Notes: generated by a model not told the origin, from the letters alone. Positions 33,351 to 45,879 are shown, counted from the first letter of the stretch. The stretch: DNA of 64,000 bases from Pisaster brevispinus (GCA_023634235.1 JAMKCF010000001.1:32002272-32066271), one strand, 5' to 3'. Program-made: numbers and translations.

Positions 33351-36300
33351 AGTAAATGTATTAACAATTGTTAATTGTTTGGAACACTAGCTAAATGTAG
33401 GTGTACTGATCCTACATGTGTACACCCACCCAAATGTACTGTAAGTACTAATCTAACAATAGGAGAGTTGGCACTTATGAAACAGATCTAAAATTTAATT
33501 TTGACTATGGGTTTTGTTCTTTCTTTTTTTTCCTTCTGATTTTTGTTTTCTCCTGGTTTTGCTTTTGCTAGGCAGGTCCTATGAAGAACCGAATAAAAAC
33601 ACTTTTTTTTTTAATGAACATTTTGAGGATGAAGCAGAAAGGGGGGAAATGATGTACTTTGTCTGTTTTAAAGCTAAACAAAGTTCATGCAAAAAGTAAA
33701 CAATTTACTTTAAGAGAAAAAGTACTAGATTCTTCCCAGAATTTATAATTTCCATGATGGCATCTTTTTAAAGGCCAAGCATAAAAATGCCCTGTAAATG
33801 TACAATTGTATGCCTACTACAGTTGTACATGGAGCGAGCCAACTTTGGATGGCCAATGTGACGGCACTTGCAAGTTTCATATTAGTCAATGTTTGGGACA
33901 CTAAAATATGTCGATCAGACAGAGTCAGATAAACACTCATGGCCTTGGCTTTCTGGACAAAGATACTTCTTCCTGTTTGCATGGGGAAATAGATAAAACC
34001 TGATTTATTACCTGTTTCCTGGATTAATTACCAATCACTGTGTGTACCAAAATATGTCAAATCAAGATAATGTGGCGGGGCTCACCCAACCATGCCCGAA
34101 ACTAACCCAGTGTACATTTACTAGGAAAAACTCCTAGAAGCTCGTAATGTATCTAGAGTAAACTGTGAGCTACATGTTCTATTAAAAAGTGCAACCTAGA
34201 CTTGTTTGAAATGCTAATAATTCTTCCTTTTGATTTCAGATGTGAATTAATACAGTATAAAAACGTGTTACTGTTAGTCCATGTTTTGAGAGTGTGAATG
34301 TAAAATTCATTTGACCATAAATAAACTGATTGTGATCGCTCTAACAAGCCATGTTTAAAATCTGGGCTACTACACAAAGTACCATTACTGCTAGTAACAC
34401 TAGTATTAAAACCACCCAATGGCAAGTAAAACAACAGTCTAGGCTTTGCTGCCATAATGGTAGCTCTTCTTGGTCACATCATAGGAAGGATAAATGGTTT
34501 TGATTATCGCAATAAATTAATGTTATTTATTAGTAAGTAACAGCACTAGTTAATAAGTAAGTTATCATGGAGAATCTCTCCATAGTCAGATAGTGGCCTA
34601 TAAACATATGTTATTAATAATATTAATAACAATACATGTACCATCACTTCTTTAATGTTAAAACTTATTTAATAGCGTTTTTCCCCCTACTCAAGCGAAC
34701 AAGAAGTTAGCACTAGAGGGTAGTAGTACTGGTAGTGGTAGTGAACTACAGCTAGAGTTCACAAGTTGTGAGCAGGGGGCATGTTTATAACTTTAAAAAA
34801 AATATAAATTTTATAAGCATATTTATCAATTCTGGATTTGAAAGACTGTGTGATGGGGCTACAATTTTACAATGACAGAAGCAAAAGTAGTGAGTTCCAG
34901 AGCCTTGCACAGGATGGTATGAAGGATCTCTTAATGATGTTGAGACGTGCATGATTTTGGGATGCTGACAGTATTTCGACAGTGTGTACATGACTGCCTA
35001 CATTAATACTAGCCAGAGTATATATTCATGGTATTTTATACATAAACATTGTAAAAACTTAGTAAACTGGTAAATGCGATATAGTTTTGGGGTGTTTTTA
35101 ATTAATGCAACGCGTCATCAATCATCAATGATTAAGACTTCAGAGTCCAAGACGAGTCGGTCCGTCTACTTGTTATTCTAATCAATAAAAAAATAGAAAT
35201 TAACTTATTCCATTGCACAACACAAATGCTGCGAATATGTATCGGGCTACGGGCGAGTTGGTTTCAGTGTCCCAGTCGGTCCACGCATATACAGTGCCGT
35301 TGAAACGCAACACCGTGCGGTACAACACCCTGGGACCAGACATCACAACACACAACCAAGCTCCGTTCGGAGAAATTCCACACTTTGAATGCAAAACAAA
35401 CTCGTTTATATATACACATCTGATCGGTTTTTCATAATAAATCTGTGACCAGTGGAACTATATCTACCTTATGATAATAAAAGGTTTATACAATTTGAAA
35501 TCGTAGCGCATTTACTTACATTTTCAGTTGAAATTGGACGGAAAGTTCGCGTTTTCAAGACCTCGATGATGTACAATTTGTATCCAAAGTCCTGGATCAG
35601 TGCATTATCTCTGCAGGGGTGGCTTTTATGAAAGTTCAAAAAACTATTTTAGGTTGTTATTTTATTCAACTCTCATTACTACGTTAAGTGCGGTTAAAAA
35701 GCGGCGGAGGCCAGATTGTTCTTTCTTGACGGTAAACACCAAAAGAGGGCGCGCTGTTCGTGCCGATAAAGTGAAAATGAAAAGCGAGTGCAACTGAACT
35801 GTTGGACGAAACAACAACAAGGGGGAAATTTATTGTTTTCCCTGAAACGTTGTCATCTTGCCGCGTTAACTTTCTATTGGTTAAACCCCACAGTACTACA
35901 ACTACTGAATAACCCTACTACTACTACTACAAGTACAATATTCAAAGGTAAGGCCGGGTTTTGTGTAAATGAATGTTCTATTTTATTAATAAAACTATCT
36001 TCAGTTCAATTTAAAAGTGTACATTGTATTTGTTTGTATGTCCACTGCCATGTCGACTGCCCGTTGTGCAAGTCAATAGCCTAAAAAAGCTACATAAAAT
36101 GGGTAGTTTGGCTGCCTCTGTCGTGTCTGTCATGTCTGTCTGTGTTTGTAAATGTCTCTTTTAATTTATTTAGTTAGTTTTAGATTGCGTGTTCAAACTA
36201 TGTAATGTATGGCATTGAAGTATAGTATAGGTCTAGTAGTACTGGGCTGGGGTAGAAGTAGTACATAGTGTTAGCCAAAATGGTGTCTGGGGGTTTTGGA

Positions 36301-36487
36301 CACCCTGTTTTAACTGTCCTTCCCATGTAAATTTTAAATGTATTGAAGTGAACAATATGGAAAAAACGGTTTTTAAACTTCCAGCAATGTGACTGCCTTT
36401 TACCAAATCCAATTAGTACATGAAGCCCTTTACACACTACCAAAATTCCCAGAAAATAAAAACCTACAATGCAAAGTGGGTAGACTG
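33351..36487. other. Intergenic: candidate upstream regulatory zone, no gene seen
   Basis: Mostly AT-rich. GC rises at 35200-35350 and 35690-35800, where an AGAGGGCGCGC motif occurs. Short overlapping ORFs on both strands at 35200-35440 could be an untranslated or first exon, but nothing identifies one. Confidence 0.4.
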
Positions 36488-37033
36488 CGGTCCTACTACA
36501 TCATGTACTTGCCGTCAACTCGCCGACTTGCCGTCAACTCGCCGTCAACTCATTTTCGTGCCGTCAACTCATTAAATTTACATCAAAAAATTATAAATGG
36601 GGCATGGAAGTGTTAAATCTGGGCTAAACTACATATTTCTTATGATTTTCGGTACAATTTCATTTACAAAAACGATTTTGTGTTGATAAATAAATAGTAT
36701 AAATGCTTAGCCGTTGGCCGCAATCTTTCCTTTTCACGGAGCTTGGACTGTACCATTCATGGTATGGGTGTGAAATGCAAGTATCAAGCTATGGATGGAC
36801 ATCAGAGGGCGCTATATTTGCTGCGTTTATACTATTTATTTATCAACACAAAATCATTTTTGTAAATGAAATTGTACCGAAAACCATAAGAAATATGTAG
36901 TTTAGCCCAGACTTAACACTTCCATGCCCCATTTATAATTTTTTGATGTATATTTAATGAGTTGACGGCACGAAAATGAGTTGACGGCGAGTTGACGGCA
37001 AGTCGGTGAGTTGACGGCAAGTAGTAGGACCCG
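36488..37033. mobile_element. Fold-back element with target duplication
   Basis: Arms of about 215 bp at each end are inverted copies, separated by about 120 bp. The outer ends are CGGTCCTACTAC and GTAGTAGGACCCG. TAGACTG flanks both ends (36481-36487 and 37034-37040), so the element looks whole. Each arm carries an array of CCGTCAACTC units. No transposase is encoded. Confidence 0.85.
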
Positions 37034-37277
37034 TAGACTGTAGTTGGCGATAGCAGTATTGGCCCTATTTACAGGGCTACCGACAGAGGCAGTTAGTTAA
37101 GAGAGATACATTGACGTACCTTGTTGCTTAGCTGGTGATTGTTTTTGATTGTGTTTGATTTTCTGAATTGGCTAACCACCCTCCCCACTCCCTTCCCATG
37201 TTTTGTACAGGTGCTGCGTAGCTAAATTCAATGTTGCATGCATACATGTTGTCGGTGTTCATTTGTAATGTACTGAA

Positions 37278-37368
37278 ATGAGCAGTCATGAAGGAAAGGA
37301 CAGAGACAAACAGAAGAATAGTGTGGTCCGCAGGGGCTTCCGTAGTCTCAGTTTCCGCCATTCAAAAA
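37278..37368 (+). CDS. SH3 protein exon 1
   Basis: Thirty codons plus one base (MSSHEGKDRDKQKNSVVRRG and on to the basic RHSK). The donor is AAAAAGTAAGT. Start chosen because an in-frame TAA lies just upstream. Confidence 0.8.
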
Positions 37369-39973
37369 GTAAGTCTTGTAGGCCGTGTCGGACTTCATGG
37401 CTAACTAATTGTGGAGTGTCTTGGGCGGGCAGGTGTAGCGCGGTGGACTCAAGCTCTGGTGTTTCTGATCAGTAGACTGTTGGTTCGAGTCCCAGTCGTG
37501 ACACCTGTGTCCTTTTAAAGCAAGGCGCTTAACCTTTATAAGTGTTACTTTTTTCTTCGGAATGGAACGTAAAGCAGTAGGTCCCAACTACCACTTTCGC
37601 TTAGTGGGTTGGATCAAAGGGACTTCTCGGTATAAACTTCACTGCCGCGGAGTGAGTTCTTAATTGGTCTCAACGTTTCAAATAGCTTGCCGAATTCCAA
37701 TCTACTCCCCGGCAGTAGAATAAAAAGCAAGACCTAGTTCCCTAAGAACTAATCGACACAGCTAGTAGAAACACACATGGTGGCACTGCAAACCGAATAT
37801 ACATCGATACCTCACCATGCAAAGTCTCAAAAAGTATAAATGCAGAGCTGAATTAGAATAGTGTACGAGACTCATTTATGTAACATATTACAAGGTAGCA
37901 TGGCGCTGCCTGCTGTCAAGTATTCGAGGAACACCAGGGCAAAAACCTTTTTCTTAATGCATTGCACAACACATGGGACCTAAAAGCTTTACGTCCCGTC
38001 TGAAGGATGAGGCAATTGTAGTTGAGTGTTTTGCTCAAGGAAACGAGTGCCGCGACTGAAACCGTAAACCTACCCTCTGACAATGCAAGAACTTTAGTCT
38101 GGTGCTCTAGACCGCTCGGCGAAAACACTCCACTGGTTAATGAGTTAAAACATTAATCGCCAACTCGATGAACAAATTTGAAAACCTCCCTGATTATGGA
38201 AACTTTTTTTCCCGGATATGTACTCTAAAAATCTCCCTGATTGTTGTGCAAAATCTCAGTGATTGCAAGTACAAATTCTGTTGGCAGCTCTGACATGTCT
38301 GAGGTTAATTATTGTAATAGGGATGGTCACATGGGGTAAATTACAGCTAGGCAACCACTTCTGGGGGGAGGTAAGGACAGTAAGTAAAAAAAATGGAAGT
38401 TCAACGTTGTGCTACCAAAGTGTTCCTTTTGCATGCAATGCAATTCATTGCGTCCAAGTGGCCTGTCAAAATTATAAAGAGCTCACCAGAGCCACACAGA
38501 AATGCTCAGGGAAAACCTGACAAAATTTGTGTTTATTTGTTTATTTATTTATTTTTTTTTTTTTTTTTTAATGTACTTAATTATTATTATTTTTCTTATA
38601 GAAAAAACAAAATCAGCATCAAACGACTGTGTAGACGGTAGACATTCAAGGCACCGTCATTCTGCTTCAGGTGAGCGTGCACAGTGCAGCCTCAGAACAA
38701 AAGTCTTTCGATACTTTCCCAATTTGCCTACTAGTCCGGTGGCTTAATGAAAAAATCGTAACAGGCTGGATTAAAGCACCAAACTTTGCACACTTGTTTT
38801 AGGGGTCCCATAGAAGCATATTAGAGGGGGGTGCCCGGTCTGTCATCTCCAGGTCAGTAAACTAAAGGGATCAACTTTTTCCACATAGCTCTGCCCGAGT
38901 GTCTGAAATAGAAGCTGCATGGTCATTTGTTATAAGTTTTAATGATATGCGGAAGCGGCCCTCTTTTGGTGAAAAATTGATAGGCAGTATTAAAATAACA
39001 CATAAAGTTTGACCTTAGCCTGACCTTGACCTAGGTCACCCAAACCGGGCACCCCCCTCTAGAATGATTCTATGGGACCTATAGAATAACTGTACAAAAT
39101 TGGGTGCTTTAATCCAGCGTGTCACGATTTTGCCAAAAATTTGCCCTAAGCCACCAGACTATTCATGTTGCCATAATGTTTCTATTTTCATTTTATTAGC
39201 CACAGGCAGGGCTCAAAATAAACCACTCAATATGAAATGACGACCACTTCAAGGTGAGGGCTACACTTAACTGATTTGGGCTGTTGACCCAGATCAACTA
39301 CCACCAGGGGCACGTTGCCACCTACTCCTGGGGCTGAAACATGGTTATAAATCCCCTTCACAGTCCGTAAGGAGGGTGTAGGCAAAGGTATCATCCACTA
39401 GGAGCCTGGTTGGCAGAGCAGAGTGCACTACCTTCCCAACTTTTTACGAAGCAAATATGGTTAAGTGCCCTGCTCAAGTGTCACGACCGGGATTCGAACC
39501 CACACTCTGCTGCTGACAACAGCAGAACTTGGGTCCGATGTACTAAACCCCTCGACCACGACACGACACTACTTTTAAAACAACTTTCCAACCATTCTGT
39601 TCATAACAAACGCTTTTCATAGCCCAAAGCAGCCAATCCAAAGGTAACTTGTTCCTTTCGGCATGGCATCCAAATCAACGATAGGGTACAAAAGTATACC
39701 CTGAAACCCCTCCTGGCTGACACAGCTTCCGCCCTTTTCTTTTTCTCCACAGAGTTGACCAACAACAACAACAGCACCGGCCATGCTTCGCCCATCCGTA
39801 CAGGCATAGCCCTCTTTCCATTTACCGCGATTCTTCCGTGTGATCTGTCCTTTAAAGCCGGAGACCGCATCGACATTCTGACGCAAACTGAAACTTGTTA
39901 CGACTGGTGGGAAGGTAGGCTCAATGGCAGGACGGGGATCTTTCCGGCGAATTACATCAATGTTTTACAGTAG
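37278..39973 (+). CDS. Small SH3-domain protein (3 exons)
   Basis: Exons 37278-37368, 38602-38670 and 39753-39973 join in phase 1 at both junctions with GTAAGT and GTGAGC donors, giving 126 residues. The ATG has an in-frame TAA four codons upstream. Residues 1-65 are basic and polar (RRGFRSLSFRHSKKKTKS, an HSRHRHS patch). Residues 72-125 form one SH3 domain: ALFPF (the ALYDY position), a DLSFKAGD turn, DWWEGRLNGRTGIFPANYI with the binding-site WW and PxxY residues. SH3 domains bind proline-rich peptides, so an adaptor role is likely. The SH3 resembles the last domain of SH3YL1-type proteins, but no SYLF domain precedes it, so I give no symbol. The stop lies at the edge of a mobile element. 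Confidence 0.85.
37430..37600 (+). mobile_element. SINE-2 copy in SH3-gene intron 1
   Basis: GACTCAAGCTCTGGTGTTTC and GGTTCGAGTCCCAGTCGTG on the plus strand, about 60 nt after exon 1. Confidence 0.75.
37865..38130 (-). mobile_element. SINE-2 copy
   Basis: Degraded minus-strand copy: TTACGTCCCGTCTGAAGGAT, then the remains of box B and the tRNA-like head near 38100. Confidence 0.65.
38602..38670 (+). CDS. SH3 protein exon 2
   Basis: A 69-nt exon after a long T-rich tract and TTCTTATAG, open in the required phase. It encodes Lys/Ser/His/Arg-rich linker (KTKSASNDCVDGRHSRHRHS). The donor is GTGAGC. Confidence 0.78.
38735..39168. mobile_element. Palindromic element in SH3-gene intron 2
   Basis: AGTCCGGTGGCTTA at the left and TAAGCCACCAGACT at the right; GGATTAAAGCACC and GGTGCTTTAATCC further in; AGAGGGGGGTGCCCGG and CCGGGCACCCCCCTCT in the centre. 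About 430 bp without an ORF. Confidence 0.8.
39241..39567 (-). mobile_element. SINE-2 long variant
   Basis: Minus-strand copy with the extended body (CACTTCAAGGTGAGGGCT to CTCGACCACGACACG), the same variant as at 50358 and 58350. Confidence 0.7.
39753..39973 (+). CDS. SH3 protein exon 3: SH3 domain and stop
   Basis: Acceptor TTTTTCTCCACAG. A short Asn-rich linker (TNNNNSTGH) leads into the complete SH3 domain. The TAG at 39971-39973 is shared with the inverted-repeat element that follows. Confidence 0.9.
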
Positions 39974-40717
39974 AGAGGTTTCGCAAGTCTAGGGATACAG
40001 ATACAGATACAGATACGATAACGGTATCCATTCACGTTGGATGCGCGTCAGATTTTTTTTCGCATTCATAGAGTCATGTGTCAGGCCTAGGCCAAAGTAT
40101 ACACACACACACTCACGTACAAGTGTGTAAACACCTCCAATCGGGGACCTCCTATTGTCCCTCTTTTGTTTGGACTTTAACTTTTTGGCAACAGCTCCCA
40201 TTGGTTTTGTACACAATTTCCAACTGGGGACCTTTACCCAACCGGGGACCCTATTGTCCTCTTTTGTTATAGGTCCCCGGTTTGAATGTGAAAACAAACT
40301 CGTTGGCATAGGTTTTGCAAGCAAAACAAATCCCCAAAAATTGTTGTTGTTGATGTTCTTGTTGCATTGGAAAATTTGATTGAATAGTATTTTTGTTGAA
40401 CTGTTCGTTTTCGAACCACCACGTTAAACGCGTGCAAAGACAGTTTCCAGCAAGCACGGCAAAATAGAGACGACTGTTTATACTGCATTTTCCCAATACT
40501 TTGCATACAAATGATGAACACATTTCTATCTATGTCATGAATGACACCTTTAAAAGCAATACAGGGGTAAATGTTTTTAATCTAGGTCAAAAATACAACT
40601 AAAATCCGCAAAACGGTATCCGTCAACGTGCATGCAAAACATGGAAGTCGCGGTTACGCATCACGTGAGCAAACAAAGTGTTTCCGTATCTGTATCCGTA
40701 GCCTTGCGAAACCTCTC
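39973..40717. mobile_element. TA-flanked terminal-inverted-repeat element
   Basis: The left end TAGAGAGGTTTCGCAAG is matched in reverse at 40703-40719, and similarity continues about 37 bp inward through ATACAGATAC. TA flanks both ends (39971-39972 and 40718-40719). The 745 bp inside encode no transposase, so it is non-autonomous. The left TA plus the element's first G make the TAG stop of the SH3 gene. Confidence 0.85.
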
Positions 40718-40929
40718 TATCAACAGAAGGGCTTTGGACCACTTAGGTTTCGTTTGCCAGGTTTCCCGCTGAACCAACCAATGATCATTCCTTTTCAGTA
40801 TTAATGTATGAAATGAATTAATCTTAGCCACCTCTGACCCATCAAAAACCAATCTTATGTTTTGTTTGATCCTATTGCACTAAGGTCGGCACTAGAATTG
40901 ATCATTCTTTACATAGGATCAGGCATTTA

Positions 40930-41175
40930 CCTCGGTTGAACAAAGAAATGTTGTTCGTGGTTGCCAGTCGGAAGCCATACAACCGGCTTCTGACTGGCAG
41001 CCCCGAACAAAATAGGGAGACCACCAATATAGGGCTAGTTAGCTCAGTTGGTAGAGCACCGGCATGTTAAACTGGAGGTCGTTGGTTCAAAACCCGCTCT
41101 AGTCAACTTTTCTTTGTTCAACCCTAAATTATTACAAAATTTACCCAGTCTGTTGCCCTTGTGGTTGATATGATA
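40930..41175 (+). mobile_element. SINE-1 copy
   Basis: Well-kept body: TAGCTCAGTTGGTAGAGCAC, GGTTCAAAACCCGCTCTAGT and the tail TTTTCTTTGTTCAACCCTAA to CTTGTGGTTGATA. Confidence 0.8.
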
Positions 41176-41513
41176 TTATTTATTTCATTACACATCCAGC
41201 AGCGTGAGTTGCTAATAACAGGATAGTGCATAGGAAACAAGAAGAAATGTTCAGATTTAGATGTGGGAGGAAAACCCAGAAAAAGGGGCAACCCACGCAA
41301 TCAGGTAGGGACTGAAAACCCAAATTCACTTGTCATGGCCTCGGTTCGGGATTCGAACCGTGGACCACTGAGGTGAAAGGCAGGGTAGAAACCAACCAAC
41401 CTGAATGCCTTATAATCACTATTATCAGCACCTTTAATATCAGAGTGTAACGGCATATTTTACTTAATTTATGAAACATATTAGACGGGATGAAGCATAT
41501 ACCAGGGCCCAAT

Positions 41514-41697
41514 TTCATAAAGCTGTTAAGCATAAAACACTGCTTAGCAAATTTCTATGCTAAGCAAAAAATGAGTGGGGCACCAGTCAAAACAGTGTGA
41601 GCTTTATGGATTTTCGGCTGGTAAACAGTTTCTGCTAAGCAATATTCTTCTGTGGTTAGCAAATTTTTGCGCTTACTTGCTTGATAAAATTGGGCCC
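41514..41697. mobile_element. Palindromic MITE family B copy
   Basis: GGGCCCAATTTCATAAAGCT at the left, AAAATTGGGCCC at the right, with the family core TGCTAAGCAAAAAATGAG(C/T)GG. Other copies: 42906, 50662, 51172, 53733, 53928, 58921 and 59090. Confidence 0.85.
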
Positions 41698-42038
41698 TGT
41701 TCCTTTGGTGCTAGAGTATAAATGGAGATATGGAAAACCATAAACAAAGCCCTTTGGGAAAACATGGCTTCGGCTCTCTCTTAGGATCCATCTGCATCCC
41801 CTGTAGCCAAAAGCACACGTTTTCCCAAATACCGGTGGACCCTAAGCCAGAGTCGAAGCCAGAGCTCGGAGCCGAAAGCTGCGGTTTCGTAAAGGACATA
41901 AATCTGGAAATAGACTGCTTCCCTGTTGGTGGCAATGAAAATTAGCTGTCAAGATTGCTAGTGCATACTGGAAACTAGACAAAGATGACGGGGACCATTG
42001 GCAGGTTTGTATCATGAGAAGTTGTATTTTGTGAGTGT

Positions 42039-42219
42039 TAGGGCCTTGTCACATGAGGCAACTTTTCCAGGCAACTTGGAGGCAACCAACCACATGAATA
42101 ACTTTTCAAACAATGTCTTACGATCCTTAAGAAAAATACGTGAACATTCAAATGTGAGTTTCTTTTCTTCTTGCCTGGAACTGGTTGCCAGTAAATTGCC
42201 CCGTGTGACATGGCCCTTA
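42039..42219. mobile_element. Palindromic MITE family D copy
   Basis: TAGGGCCTTGTCACATGAGG and its reverse GTGTGACATGGCCCTTA; GGCAACTTGGAGGCAACC pairs across the centre. The second copy is at 61283-61492. Confidence 0.85.
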
Positions 42220-42905
42220 CTCTCCCAGTCATGAAAGTTTACTCTGTCAATATTTTATTTAACCCACATTTCTTGCCCATAAAGGCTCGGAATTAGACGT
42301 AGGCCTTGGCCTCTGTTGCCCCTGGCCTTGGCGCCCCTTCAAATATTTCCCACAGACTTTAAGATTTTCTAATGGAAGTGCCCATCGCACAATGAAAATA
42401 GCCTCTAAAAGATGAAATTCCAAGCCTGCTTACATTTCACAAGAGCAAGTCATTTTGAGAACGCTTGCTTTAGGTACGGGGCTTCAGTTAAAAGTAGATG
42501 AAGCCAGAGCTCAAGCCAAGACTGGTTTCAAAAAAGACCATGAAACTATTTGATATCTAGTTCATTTAAGAAACAGTCCAAGGATTTTTACTATTACGAA
42601 ATTATTCTAGCTTTTATTCACATCATGCTAAAACCATGCACTTCTTGGAAACGTTGAAATGGCATAAACAAGTGTACATGCTCAAAAACAAAGTAACGTG
42701 TTTAAATGATGTTTTATTCACATTCAAAAAGGAAGAAACATGAACATGGGCAAGTTAAGAAGTGGTGTTTACTAGCCCCTGGTAGTTTTCTCTAGACGCT
42801 GTTTGCTGTGCTAGTGTATAAAGGGTAGACCCTGAAAGAAACACAAATATTGGGTTACTTTGTAAACCCAATTTGCGTGTTATTTGAAAGCTCTTGATCT
42901 GATCT

Positions 42906-43129
42906 GGGCCCAATTTCACGGCTCTGCTTACCGCCAAATTCTGCACTTACGATCACCATTTTCCACTTACTGTGTAAGCAAAGAATGCCTAGTAACGCGG
43001 AGTACGCACGCACACAAGCAAAAATGCCTTGACAACCCGTGAAATACACTTGAGGTAAGCGCGCAAATCCCTGCTTCCGTAAGCGCCGATTCTTTGCTTT
43101 CGGTAAGCAGAGCCATGAAACTGGGCCCA
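42906..43129. mobile_element. MITE family B variant
   Basis: GGGCCCAATTTCACGGCTCT to AGAGCCATGAAACTGGGCCC, with GCTTAC...GTAAGC steps inside. Confidence 0.8.
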
Positions 43130-45559
43130 GTTGGCAAGTAAATCCAGTTTTGTTTTATGGCAGGAAGTGCCTGCATGTGGCATAGAAGACCACATTTGAT
43201 TTCATGCACAGGTTTGCATGTAAGAAAAGTATAAATATTTTTTGAAACGGAACTTTTATTGACTACTTCTATGAACTACAGTGCCTGTAATTATCTTACA
43301 ATTATTATGTTTTGTTTCTCTCGTTCTCTGTCTCAAATTTAGGGTCATAGATTTGTGTTTTGTCAACGTAATGTGGATTTATAGGCAAAATCATAAAGAA
43401 AGATACAATAAGAGTTGTGAAAGTTTTAGTCGACTACAGTGTCTTCTTGCTGAGAAAACAGCAAAAAAACTGTCACAGTATTTTCACAAGAACGTTGAAT
43501 CCATCCACTTTCAGCGAGGTGTCAGCGGGTACCAACCGTATCTCTGACTGCAGCATTCGCTAACGGACACCAACCCTCAGAAAACTGAGAATTGATTAAT
43601 GCATGAATCATCTCTCAGATTCAAATGATTTGGGGTGAAAAATTATCCAAACCGTAATACTTGGAAGGGAATCCTTTCTCAAAATAGTTGATACTATCAA
43701 CAGCTGCAGTGCTTCTCACCAAGTCAGTTTTTGTGGTCATTAATTTTTGGAGAATTTACCAGTCTATGACCCTACCTTTAAGATAGGGTTCCTTCTTGTT
43801 AAAGTAACTTGAGAAGACCAAACATTTTAAAATTTTCCTTCTTAATTCAAGAAATATAAAGATGTGTATATATTGCAAATGCCTCTAATTGTTTTGTTTA
43901 TTTGTATTAATGAAATTCCGTTTCTAACGGAGAGAGTATAAGAACGATGCCATTGTCTTTCACAGTTCTTTGTTTGATTGTGTCTTTTGTGTGAATTTTT
44001 GCTAGGTTGTTAGGCAGCTTTGCTCATTTTGCTTTTTTATTTACCTGTTTTGTTTGAACTGCATAATTTCATTGTTGTGTGTTACTGAAATATTGGTTGC
44101 TTTCGTCCAAATTATATTTGCTTAATTTTGGACATGTAAATGTCTGTACCTCGTTTGGAGTGATGTAACATGTTATCTCTAACAAAGGACTTTGCTAATT
44201 TTAGTTTATTTCTATTTTAAACGCTCTTTTAAAAAAATGCTTCCCTTTAAATCGATTTGGTACGTTTAATGTTGGAAACATGCGATGTAAATAGCAATGA
44301 AGCAGGTGTAATTGTAATTTTTTAAGAATCTGAATATAAATGCTATAAAAGAAATGTTAGATAATAGTTTGTATTTATTGTCTAAATCAATACACATGTA
44401 ATTGCTTTGCCTCTATTTTTTATGGACAAAATTGAATGGATCATAGTTTTGTAACACTTGGGTGTGTACGTGTTCTGGACTTAACATGTTAAGCATGTTC
44501 ATTGTAAAATGAGTGAATTTTTACATGTCAGATATTCACACAATGTCAGGTTTTTTTTTTAAAGACATTAAATGGCAAAACCTGGATCTTTCTTGTGTGA
44601 CACCACAACCGCAAGTTGTGCCAACCTTTGCGCATTTGGTGCTCGATATGTGGCATGGTGTACCCCCTTCCTATAAGTCTTCATCGTGTTCTGGGAATCT
44701 CATGAATTCTTCAGAGGGTATTTTGTATAAGAGGAAAAAAAGTGTTCAAGTGTGTGTGTGTTTTTTTTTTTTTTTTTTTTTTTTTGGGGGGGGGGGTGGG
44801 TATACACCCTTTGCCGCATATTGGGCATAGTATAACTTTTCTTAGGCATAAGTACGTACGAGGGGCATTACGAATTATTGGTTGGTGTAATATTGCATCA
44901 CTACATCACATACGGTGTTACTGAATAAGTCAATGCATTAACCAAAGCAAAGAGGAACACACATTCTTAGTTCGTTAAAAAAAGGAAGGCAAAAAGGGTT
45001 TAAATGTAATAAGACGACATTATTAATATCTTTCCTATTTGGACATTCTGTTTTTGTTTTGTTTACTTTTTCAGCAAATTAAACCAACCTGCAAGTAGTG
45101 CAGTAGGTTTACTCCAAATTGCCTTTTGTGACATTAGGAGTACGCTATATTGGTCAGAAGTACACGTATAGTGTTTTTTTAAAGATGCAATTATGAACAG
45201 GATAAAAAATAAAAAAATAACGCTTTTAGTCTTTATTTCTTTTTCTTCGTTGTTAATATTGGTTCGTAAAATTATGCAATTGTGTTTTACCCTTTACTGA
45301 TGTGTGGGTAGATTCTATGCTTTGCTTTTCCAAATCATGAAAAGAGGCACATACAGTCCATGTGTTTGATAAGTATATATTTTTTAGCCGATTACTGACA
45401 GAAACGTAAATCTTACGGGGTTTATTAAATTTTCGGGCGCAGTAAAGGCACTGTCTAGCATGTCTAGTATACACCTTATGATTGACATCATACAGCCGCC
45501 ATCAATTAGAAGTAAATCGAAACAATGGAAAACGCACAGATTTGTACGCGCGGCGCACA

Positions 45560-45625
45560 GGACTGGCCAATGAACAACGCCTGTTGACCTCTAGCCGAGG
45601 ACGCCCTACTCAAATGACGTCATAA
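45560..45625 (+). promoter_or_regulatory. Candidate MASTL promoter: CCAAT box and CRE
   Basis: GGCCAAT at 45565-45571 and a perfect CRE palindrome TGACGTCA at 45615-45622 lie in a locally GC-rich patch about 1.3 kb before the MASTL ATG. CCAAT boxes are common at mitotic gene promoters. The transcription start is not visible. Confidence 0.4.
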
Positions 45626-45879
45626 TAAGGTCTATCGGCGGCAGAACGCCACCGCCAACTGAAAAAGGTCATGAGCACACCGCCGAGGCTCATGATTTGA
45701 TTAAAGTTTACGCTGAAAAAAAGGGGCGTCTTACGGTTATTTAGAGACCATAAACCTGTGACCTCATGTTTACAGAAGAGCCACAGTGCTTGGACTTCCT
45801 TCAGGCACTCGACACAGCCAAATTGAAGAAAACATAAAATACTGAGATTTCACTTTCCATTTTTGTCAACTTTTGGCAT

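Larger units (their letters stand above)
41700..45500. other. Intergenic between the SH3 gene and MASTL
   Basis: Holds MITEs of families D (42039-42219) and B (42906-43129), a dispersed repeat at 43420-43770, and a T27/G10 homopolymer pair near 44760-44797. No supported gene; the overlapping ORFs there are short. Confidence 0.5.

Noticed and set aside
35200..35437. Overlapping ORFs on both strands as a small gene
   Set aside because: No family likeness and no splice context. Kept only as a possible regulatory or untranslated region.
41030..41110. Possible tRNA-Asn gene
   Set aside because: It has SINE-1 leader and tail on both sides and mismatches in the T arm, so it is a SINE copy.
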